Position numbers and translations under genes: made by a program. Source: Eubacteriales Family XIII. Incertae Sedis bacterium (GTDB lineage Bacteria; Bacillota_A; Clostridia; Peptostreptococcales; Anaerovoracaceae). From it: 6,145 nucleotides of DNA. The notes beneath the pieces are model-generated. The model had not been told where the DNA came from, made no database searches, and saw only the letters and a list, made by a program, of their open reading frames with translations. Shown here piece after piece: positions 1-5,050 of this stretch (its first letter is position 1; each line of letters starts with the position of its first letter). Location: NCBI GenBank assembly GCA_031280075.1, contig JAITHG010000251.1, positions 1 to 6,145 of the forward strand, written 5' to 3'.

Positions 1-1
1 C

Positions 2-139
2 AAAGAGGGCATCAACCGCGCGATGGACAGCGCCTCGGAGACAGCCGAAAACATCAAGCAGTCCGTGAAGGACGCGGCACAGGATGCGAAGGACAGCGCC
101 GAAGCAAAGGCGAAGGACGACACGGGGACGAAAGCGTAG
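2..139 (+). CDS. C-terminal fragment of an Ala/Lys/Asp-rich LEA-like helical protein
   Basis: This is the 3' end of a gene cut by the left edge. Reading from base 2 gives 45 residues ending in TAG at 137-139. The peptide is rich in Ala, Lys, Asp and Glu, with no aromatic residues and no predicted fold apart from helix. From about base 35 it can be laid out in 11-residue units (for example VKDAAQDAKDS, followed by a unit starting AEAKAKDD), the rhythm of LEA group 3 or YtxH/apolipoprotein-like amphipathic helices. Proteins of this sort are usually stress-related, membrane- or protein-shielding, and largely disordered until they bind a surface. Here the function is inferred from composition only. 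The stop lies 9 bases before the response regulator start, so co-transcription with the two-component genes is likely. The same 11-residue pattern recurs at the N-terminus of the kinase two genes downstream. The N-terminus, and any signal peptide or membrane segment, are outside the window. Confidence 0.75.
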   Translation, partial: KEGINRAMDSASETAENIKQSVKDAAQDAKDSAEAKAKDDTGTKA

Positions 140-148
140 CGGAAGACC

Positions 149-889
149 ATGCAAGAAAGAATTCTGATAATCGAAGATGACGAGAAGATCGCGCGCATCG
201 TGGATCTCGAGCTCTCCCATGAGGGCTATACGGTCGAAAAGCGCGCGGACGGGCCTGACGGGCTTTCTGCCGCCGAAGGCGAAGACTTCGACCTCATCCT
301 GCTCGACATCATGCTGCCGGGGTTGTCCGGCATCGAGGTGCTGCGCAGGCTGCGAAGATCCAAAGCGACCCCTGTCATCCTCCTGACGGCACGCGACGAG
401 GTGGTGGACAAGGTGCTCGGACTCGACAGCGGGGCAGACGACTACATCACGAAGCCCTTCGCCATCGAAGAGCTGCTGGCTCGCATCCGTGCCTGCCTGC
501 GCAAGCGCGCCTCGGGCGATGCAGGCGCGGCAGACGGTGCCGTCGCGGCGGGGGGTGGGACGGATGCGCTGAGAACTGTTCTGAAAGCAGGCGCGCTGAC
601 GCTCGACACAGGACGGCACGTCGTGCATTATGGGGGCGAGGCTGTCGAGCTGACGCTGAAGGAGTTCGACCTGCTGCGCTGCCTGCTCGAGAACAAGGGC
701 ATGGTCATGACGCGCGACGTGCTGCTCGACCATGTCTGGGGCTATGACTACTACGGTGAATCCAATGCCGTCGACGTATACATCCGATTCCTGCGCAGCA
801 AGATCGACGAGAAGTTTGGCATCCGTCTGATCACGACGGTGCGCGGTGTCGGCTACCGCATAGACGAAGGGGCTGGGGTGGCATCGTGA
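149..889 (+). CDS. OmpR/PhoB-family response regulator (ArlR-like)
   Basis: This is a cytoplasmic DNA-binding regulator of 246 residues, activated by phosphoryl transfer from its partner kinase. The receiver domain spans about residues 3-118. It shows the acidic pair D10/D11, the phospho-acceptor D53 in LLDIMLPG, T80 in LLTAR and K102 in the TKPF motif, so the phosphorylation site is intact. The winged-helix output domain spans about 150-241, with the typical LTLKEFDLL start, the recognition-helix region NAVDVYIRFLRSKID and the wing ending TTVRGVGYRI. Between the domains lies an Ala/Gly-rich linker (about 121-146), longer than usual for the family. The ATG at 149 is preceded by GGAAG at 141-145, a close but usable ribosome site. 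The stop TGA overlaps the kinase start as GTGA, implying translational coupling. Overall it most resembles ArlR/CsrR-type regulators. Target genes cannot be inferred from the window. Confidence 0.95.
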   Translation: MQERILIIEDDEKIARIVDLELSHEGYTVEKRADGPDGLSAAEGEDFDLILLDIMLPGLSGIEVLRRLRRSKATPVILLTARDEVVDKVLGLDSGADDYITKPFAIEELLARIRACLRKRASGDAGAADGAVAAGGGTDALRTVLKAGALTLDTGRHVVHYGGEAVELTLKEFDLLRCLLENKGMVMTRDVLLDHVWGYDYYGESNAVDVYIRFLRSKIDEKFGIRLITTVRGVGYRIDEGAGVAS

Positions 890-2700
890 GCAGGGACTGG
901 GAACGGTATGCGGCGAAGGCTGCTGCCAAAAATACGCGGCACGCGCGGAAGGCGGCAGCGAAAAACGCACGGCATTCCGCAAAATATGCTGCCAAGACGG
1001 AGCGGGATGCGCTGAAGCAGGCATTGCACGATGCGGCAAGGGGTGCCAAACATGCCGCAAAGGAGGCGGCGAAGAGCGCCGAATACGCCGCGAAGGATGC
1101 GGCCAAGAGCGCCAAGTATGCCGCGAGGGAGGCGGCGCGGGAAGCTATGCAGAGCGCCCGCGATGCCGCAGGCGGTTATTGGCGCGCGCAGGACGCAGCG
1201 CAAGCGCAGGGTGATCCCCGGCAGGCGGAGCAGAGCGGTGCCTATGCACAGGGAGCTAGGCAGAACGGTACTTACGCGCAGGGTACGCAGGGTGCAGGGC
1301 AGAACGATGCTTACGCGCAGGGTGCGCAGGGAGCAGGGCAGGACGGTGCCTATGCGCAGGGTGCTGAGCGGAGCGGTGCCTATGCGCAGGGTGCGCAGGG
1401 TGCCAGGCAGGGCGGGGCTTACGCACCCAGAGGCTCGCAGCGCACAGCACAAGGCGATGCTTACGCACAGGGCGCAGGGCACACTGCAAAGACAGCGAAA
1501 AAACTCAATTACACGCGGCTCGCAGCGCGCATCAACGCCCGCGTGCTGCTGCAGCTCGCCCTCGCGTTCATCATAATCGACACGGGGCTGTATGCCCTCT
1601 ATCATTTTGGTTTTCTCTCTTTCGGCGAATTCTGGCTGGGGGACATCCCGTTCGGTCCCTTCGAGACTTTCCTTCTCGTGGCGACCCTGCTCGTCCTCGT
1701 ACAGGTCTTCTTCCTGATCGGGAGCGGGGCATCCGTCGGGGCATCCGTGCGCAGGAACCTCGCCCCTTTGCAAGATTTGCTCTCCGCGACGGAGGCATTC
1801 GCCGATGCGAGCCGTTCGCCCTCGGGGCGCTATTCGCCCGAAGCGCTGAAGGAGCTCTCCCGCGCCTTGGACGCAATCAACGCATCCCATCTGGAAAGCC
1901 GCATCTCCGCCGACGCGATGGCGGAGGAATTGCGCCCGCTCGCCGTCGCAATCAACGAGATGCTCGCGCGCATCGACGAGGCGCACAGCGCACAGAAGCG
2001 TTTTGTGTCCGACGCGTCGCACGAGCTGCGCACGCCCATCGCGGTCATCCAGGGTTATGCGAAGCTGCTGCTTCGTTGGGGCAGCGAAGACCCAGCGACC
2101 CTCCGCGAGTCCCTCGAAGCCATCAAGACGGAAGCGGACGGCATGAAGCAGATGGTCAACCAGCTCCTCTTCCTCGCGCGTGGCGACAATGAGTCGATGC
2201 AGATCGATTGGCAGGCCGTGCAGCTTTCCGGCGTGCTGCGGGAAGTCATGCGGGAGGCACGCGTCATCGCGGAGGAAAACCTCATGCCCGAGGGCAGGGA
2301 AGGGCTCCCGGAACACAGATTCGAGGAGGGGATTGTGGACGGGCTTGTCGTCTATGGCGATGCGGGGCTGCTCAAGCAGCTCGTGCGCATCCTCCTCGAC
2401 AACAGCATCAAGTACTCCGCCGCAGGCGGTGTGATCCGTGTGCGCCTCGCGCCCGACGGCTTCGGCAGGGCGCAGGTCACGGTCAGTGACGAAGGGGCAG
2501 GCATCCCGGAAGACATCCTGCCGCACATCTTCGACCGCTTTGTGCGCGCAGACGAGTCGCGCACGCGGGGTGCAGGCGGCGCGGGGCTCGGGCTCGCCAT
2601 CGCGAAGTGGATCGCCGAGCGCCACGGGGGCTACATCGAGGTGGTCTCATCCGAGGGCATCGGCAGTCGGTTCACAGTCAGCCTCCCACTGATCCAGTAG
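886..2700 (+). CDS. Sensor histidine kinase with N-terminal 11-mer (LEA-like) and YAQG repeat extension
   Basis: This is a membrane sensor kinase of 604 residues, partner of the upstream regulator. In order: 11-residue Ala/Lys helical repeats (11-98), a Tyr-Ala-Gln-Gly repeat region (117-199), TM1 (about 219-241), a very short external loop (about 242-259), TM2 (about 260-281), a HAMP-like segment with an insertion (about 284-368), and HisKA with phospho-acceptor H379 in SHELRTP. The HATPase_c domain follows, with N box N506 (LLDNSIKYS), G1 DEGAGI (535-540), F box FDRFVRAD (549-556) and G2 GAGLGLAI (565-572). All catalytic motifs are present. The start is GTG at 886, overlapping the regulator stop by 4 bases, with GGGGTGG at 875-881 upstream. 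The next in-frame ATG is at codon 88, inside the repeats. ArlS-like kinases normally start just before TM1, so the roughly 215-residue cytoplasmic extension is abnormal. The frame runs unbroken through the repeats into the kinase core, which supports a genuine fusion. The signal sensed is unknown. Confidence 0.93.
   Translation: MSRDWERYAAKAAAKNTRHARKAAAKNARHSAKYAAKTERDALKQALHDAARGAKHAAKEAAKSAEYAAKDAAKSAKYAAREAAREAMQSARDAAGGYWRAQDAAQAQGDPRQAEQSGAYAQGARQNGTYAQGTQGAGQNDAYAQGAQGAGQDGAYAQGAERSGAYAQGAQGARQGGAYAPRGSQRTAQGDAYAQGAGHTAKTAKKLNYTRLAARINARVLLQLALAFIIIDTGLYALYHFGFLSFGEFWLGDIPFGPFETFLLVATLLVLVQVFFLIGSGASVGASVRRNLAPLQDLLSATEAFADASRSPSGRYSPEALKELSRALDAINASHLESRISADAMAEELRPLAVAINEMLARIDEAHSAQKRFVSDASHELRTPIAVIQGYAKLLLRWGSEDPATLRESLEAIKTEADGMKQMVNQLLFLARGDNESMQIDWQAVQLSGVLREVMREARVIAEENLMPEGREGLPEHRFEEGIVDGLVVYGDAGLLKQLVRILLDNSIKYSAAGGVIRVRLAPDGFGRAQVTVSDEGAGIPEDILPHIFDRFVRADESRTRGAGGAGLGLAIAKWIAERHGGYIEVVSSEGIGSRFTVSLPLIQ
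916..1179 (+). repeat. Eight tandem 33-bp units encoding 11-residue Ala/Lys helical repeats
   Basis: Residues 11-98 of the kinase divide exactly into eight 11-residue units with no insertions or deletions between them. The approximate consensus is [K/E]-[Y/H/A]-A-A-[K/R]-[E/D/N]-A-A-[K/R]-S-A. KHAAKEAAKSA (55-65) and KYAAREAAREA (77-87) are the clearest copies; units 1-4 and 8 are more diverged. Ala, Lys and Arg dominate, with an aromatic residue (Tyr/His) at position 2 in most of units 3-7. An 11-residue period fits a helix of three turns per 11 residues, as in LEA group 3 proteins, synucleins and apolipoprotein-like lipid-binding helices. The high positive charge would suit binding to acidic phospholipid or nucleic acid; that role is inferred. 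Confidence 0.88.
1234..1482 (+). repeat. Seven degenerate 30-42 bp units encoding YAQG low-complexity repeats
   Basis: Residues 117-199 of the kinase consist of seven units of 10, 13, 13, 10, 13, 14 and 10 residues, each built on [G/D]-[A/T]-Y-A-Q-G-A plus a Gln/Gly/Ala tail such as QGAGQ. The sixth unit has lost the YAQG core (YAPRG). Several units are nearly identical at DNA level (for example around ggtgcctatgcgcagggtgc), consistent with recent slippage or recombination. The segment is predicted disordered and links the 11-mer helix to TM1. All units keep the reading frame, which supports selection at protein level. Confidence 0.88.
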
Positions 2701-2704
2701 GGAA

Positions 2705-2731
2705 AGCGGCCCCCCCGTCTGGGAGGCCGCT
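2705..2731. terminator. GC-rich hairpin just after the kinase stop
   Basis: AGCGGCC (2705-2711) pairs with GGCCGCT (2725-2731), and the stem may extend by three C-G pairs past one mismatch. The hairpin begins 4 bases after the kinase stop. No run of T follows on the + strand, and on the - strand only TTTCCC follows. It could slow or end transcription from either side of this convergent junction, but it is not a textbook rho-independent terminator. Confidence 0.4.
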
Positions 2732-2751
2732 GAAAGAGGAAGTTATCGTGC

Positions 2752-2785
2752 TGCCGCATTTGCGGCAAGTGGTTTGCAGTTTTGG
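2752..2785 (+). terminator. Second intergenic hairpin with a T-rich tail
   Basis: TGCCGC (2752-2757) and GCGGCA (2762-2767) form a perfect 6-base-pair stem closed by the loop ATTT. On the + strand the stem is followed by a moderately T-rich stretch that includes TTTGCAGTTTT, about 51 bases after the kinase stop. It is the better candidate of the two hairpins for ending the operon on the + strand, although the tail is interrupted. Confidence 0.4.
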
Positions 2786-2855
2786 GCACCGTTCCCGTCA
2801 TGTCAGAACCTTGACGGTCTACCCTCTTCCTCGTATCGGTTGTGTTTCTGTGCGG

Positions 2856-4721
2856 TCAACGCACGCGCTGGGTCATCCTGACAGCGCTCCACGCTCCTAC
2901 GAAGCGCTCGGCACCGACGGTCTTGACGGCGCACACACTCACTTGGTAGCGTTTGCCGCGCGCAAGCCCCTTGACGACCGTAGAGGCAACGTTTCCGGGC
3001 ACTGTCCGGACGAGCCACTTGGATGAGCCCCTTGCACGGATGCGCAGGACATAGTTTGTGATCTGTGCGCCCGGGGAGGCACCACTCCAACGGATCCTCG
3101 CTAGGCGCTTGCCTGCCTTTGCCGCCGTTATGTCTATCTGCGGCGGGAGGATGCGGAAGCCCACGCTCGTGCTGCCCCTGTATGCACCCATGCCACTGAC
3201 GACGACCTTTGCATTGCCAATTTCTGTATTGTTCTCATAGGTCACTTTGTAGTCCTTGGCCTCTACGAGTTCCTTGCCGTCCTTTGCCCTCACGAGAGGC
3301 GCAGGCATGATCGGGCTGCCCGTGTATTCCTCGCTCGAAGAACTGAGCGTGACACTCGCATCCGCAACGGATGGGCCTGTAGCCGTGACGGCAGGCTTTG
3401 TCGTCGATGGGCGGGAACTGCTGCCGCCACCACCACCGCCACCGCCGCCTGGCCTATACGTGGTCACATAGAGTTTGCCGTCCACATGTTTCAGCGTATA
3501 ATTGACGGCCGCCTCGCTCGTGAGCGTCGCCTGCGTCTGGAAGGTGATGTCAAACGTGCCCACCGTTTTCGTATTGGGCGCATTGTGCGTGAGGACTGGT
3601 TTCACGGAGAGCGGCGGGTTTGTGGCATGTGCCCCTACGAACCCGTCATAGCGTACGGTCAGCGCCGGGATGGCTTTGTTCGGATAGACGGTCTTGTCCT
3701 CCACGCGGACGGTCACATCCTTTTTGGTGATGTCAAAGCTGATGGGCGGTGTCGTGCCGACATAGATGCTATTGCTGTCTTTGACCTTGACAGTCAGGGT
3801 GTAGCGCCCGGCATCCGTCGGCGCAGCGGGCAGCACCTTGTCGCCCTGCCGCCAGACGAAATCGACGACGCTCTCCGGATTTGGGATGGGCAGCGCAGAG
3901 CCCTCAGGCTCGATATTCACGCGCCCGGCAGCGGCAACGGGCTTGCCGTCATAGACTTTGCCCTGCACGCTGATGCCGCCGATGGACACCACTGCCTTGG
4001 TATTGTTCAGGATCACGCGTACGGCGGCTCCTGAGATGGTGAAGTTCGGGCTGTCGATCTTGACAGGGATATGCCCCGTCGCAGACACCGCCGCTTTCGA
4101 TGCCACGGAGAAGACCAGCTCATTGCCGACGATCGCCGCTTCGGACACGACCGGGTCGCCTGTAATGTTGCCGACCACGTAGCTCAGCGCGCCGTAGTCC
4201 CTTCCGGTGCCGAGGATGGGCAGCAGGCGCCCCAGACCGACGCGGACACCGATCTGCCCCGAGGTGGCGTATACATCGACTGGCACCGCATCCAGGGTAT
4301 CCTTTTCGATGCGCAGGGTTGCCGTCTTTGTGCCCGTAGCGACGAGCGTCCTCGACGGACGGTTGTTCACGGTCGTGTTCCGGAAGATCTCGAGCTGCAC
4401 CTTCACATCGTAGTTGCCGACCTCCGTGAATCCAAAGCCGTCCGCAGCCGGCTTGACTGCCACGTTGCCCTGCATGTAGGTGTACTTCTTTTCGTACTCC
4501 GCCGCGTTGTATGCGCTCCCTTTCACGAGCCCTGCGACGGGCAGGTATTGCTTCGCCCCGTTGTAGGCCGTTGCCACGTCCCCAAAGGCGATGTCGTTGC
4601 TTGCGTCCACCGACGCCTGCGGCGGGTTTGCCGCCGTCGCCCCCATGGGCAGCAGTCCAAAGACCATCAATGCCGAAAGCAGGACGGCAAGCATCCGTTT
4701 CTTCTTGTATTTGTCTCGCAT
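2856..4721 (-). CDS. Secreted multi-domain Ig-like repeat protein (YDG/MBG/FN3-like)
   Basis: The 621-residue product is probably exported by Sec. A basic start (MRDKYKKKR) precedes a hydrophobic core and an A-T-A-A cleavage region near residue 30. Residues 31 to about 243 form a beta-rich region I do not recognise. About 244-333 resembles a YDG domain (KVYDGKPVAA at 255-264). About 334-423 resembles an MBG domain (VNYTLKHVDGKLYVT at its end). A run of nine glycines (425-433) and a Ser/Thr stretch form a flexible hinge. About 457-525 is an Ig-like domain with the YTG...DYKVTYENN pattern common in clostridial surface proteins, and about 526-618 resembles fibronectin type III. No LPXTG, SLH, cell-wall-binding or C-terminal membrane segment is visible, so it may be released, periplasmic or held by partners. 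ATG at 4721 is preferred to the upstream TTG at 4742 because AAGGGGG lies six bases before it. Adhesion or matrix binding is possible but unproven. Confidence 0.88.
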   Translation of the reverse strand: MRDKYKKKRMLAVLLSALMVFGLLPMGATAANPPQASVDASNDIAFGDVATAYNGAKQYLPVAGLVKGSAYNAAEYEKKYTYMQGNVAVKPAADGFGFTEVGNYDVKVQLEIFRNTTVNNRPSRTLVATGTKTATLRIEKDTLDAVPVDVYATSGQIGVRVGLGRLLPILGTGRDYGALSYVVGNITGDPVVSEAAIVGNELVFSVASKAAVSATGHIPVKIDSPNFTISGAAVRVILNNTKAVVSIGGISVQGKVYDGKPVAAAGRVNIEPEGSALPIPNPESVVDFVWRQGDKVLPAAPTDAGRYTLTVKVKDSNSIYVGTTPPISFDITKKDVTVRVEDKTVYPNKAIPALTVRYDGFVGAHATNPPLSVKPVLTHNAPNTKTVGTFDITFQTQATLTSEAAVNYTLKHVDGKLYVTTYRPGGGGGGGGGSSSRPSTTKPAVTATGPSVADASVTLSSSSEEYTGSPIMPAPLVRAKDGKELVEAKDYKVTYENNTEIGNAKVVVSGMGAYRGSTSVGFRILPPQIDITAAKAGKRLARIRWSGASPGAQITNYVLRIRARGSSKWLVRTVPGNVASTVVKGLARGKRYQVSVCAVKTVGAERFVGAWSAVRMTQRVR

Positions 4722-4727
4722 TTTGTT

Positions 4728-4736
4728 CCCCCTTCT
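4728..4736 (-). promoter_or_regulatory. Ribosome binding site of the Ig-like gene
   Basis: On the - strand AGAAGGGGG ends six bases before ATG at 4721. This strong Shine-Dalgarno match decides the start, because the upstream TTG at 4742 has no comparable site and would put extra residues before the basic part of the signal peptide. Confidence 0.75.
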
Positions 4737-4756
4737 GTGCAACCTTCACGCATATC

Positions 4757-4831
4757 TTAGCTGTGTATTGCACCGATCGCTTTGTAGCAGTTTGTGTGCC
4801 GCACATGTCGTACGCCCACGGCAGCTTTCAT
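4757..4831 (-). CDS. Possible 24-residue leader ORF upstream of the Ig-like gene
   Basis: On the - strand an ATG at 4831 opens 24 codons (beginning MKAAVGVRHV and ending AIGAIHS) and stops at TAA (4757-4759), 35 bases before the Ig-like ATG. It has a good ribosome site, AAAGGAA at 4839-4845, seven bases before the ATG. The peptide has no recognisable domain and no obvious run of one amino acid that would mark a classic attenuator. It could be a small leader peptide controlling translation or transcription of the secreted protein, or simply chance in an untranslated leader. The support is the ribosome site, the position and the orientation only. Confidence 0.3.
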   Translation of the reverse strand: MKAAVGVRHVRHTNCYKAIGAIHS

Positions 4832-4956
4832 GATTCTATTCCTTTCGCGGAGCCGTATCTACTGAATTGATACAAAATAGAAGGCGAGATCTTGTAGAAT
4901 GAAATGAAATCGTGAGAACAGCGTGAACGCAGGGTGTCTGGGATCGGGGGGCACCG

Positions 4957-4986
4957 TGAGAGAAAGGGAGGGCTGCGCCCTCCCTT
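4957..4986 (-). terminator. Rho-independent terminator of tyrS
   Basis: AAGGGAGGGC (4964-4973) and GCCCTCCCTT (4977-4986) form a perfect 10-base-pair stem with a three-base loop. Read on the - strand the stem runs into TTTCTCTC, a pyrimidine-rich tail. It begins about 64 bases after the tyrS stop, in the right orientation. On the + strand there is no T tract. It should isolate tyrS from the Ig-like gene, which implies that the latter has its own promoter. Confidence 0.8.
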
Positions 4987-5050
4987 CGAATGTGTCATGG
5001 TAATATGTTGACAAGCATCATTGTACTTTGTCTGTCAGGTCGTTTGCCTG

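Larger units (their letters stand above)
4722..5050. other. Intergenic region between tyrS and the Ig-like gene
   Basis: This 329-base gap holds, from right to left, a cluster of TGTCA/TGACA motifs (4993-5053), the tyrS terminator (4957-4986), an AT-richer stretch (about 4855-4915) and the candidate leader ORF with the ribosome site of the Ig-like gene. The AT-rich stretch is where a - strand promoter for the Ig-like gene would be expected, but I see only weak matches (TCTACA with TATCAA about 20 bases on) and do not call one. No tRNA, riboswitch or other gene is apparent. Confidence 0.6.

Noticed and set aside
1234..1482. Regular repeats resembling a CRISPR array
   Set aside because: Units are 30-42 bases in multiples of three, contiguous without unique spacers, and encode a constant amino-acid core in the kinase frame.
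853..2625. 590-codon open frame on the - strand opposite the kinase
   Set aside because: It is the antisense shadow of the kinase gene in GC-rich DNA. Its repetitive Arg/Leu/Cys-rich stretch mirrors the kinase repeats, it has no recognisable domain, and the + strand frame carries every kinase motif.
3486..4034. 182-codon open frame on the + strand, and a similar one at 4071-4760
   Set aside because: Both are antisense to the Ig-like gene, lack family signatures and are explained by GC-rich composition.
4722..4742. TTG start at 4742 for the Ig-like gene, adding seven residues
   Set aside because: The ATG at 4721 has AAGGGGG at ideal spacing and gives a normal signal peptide, and the extra codons would contain that ribosome site.
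4120..4806. 228-codon open frame on the - strand overlapping the Ig-like gene
   Set aside because: It overlaps the start of the Ig-like gene in another frame and gives an Arg/Gly-rich product without a domain, whereas the Ig-like frame has a ribosome site and a signal peptide.
4868..4902. TTGATA and TAGAAT on the + strand resembling a sigma-70 promoter
   Set aside because: The spacing between the two boxes is about 22 bases, too long, and no + strand gene follows.
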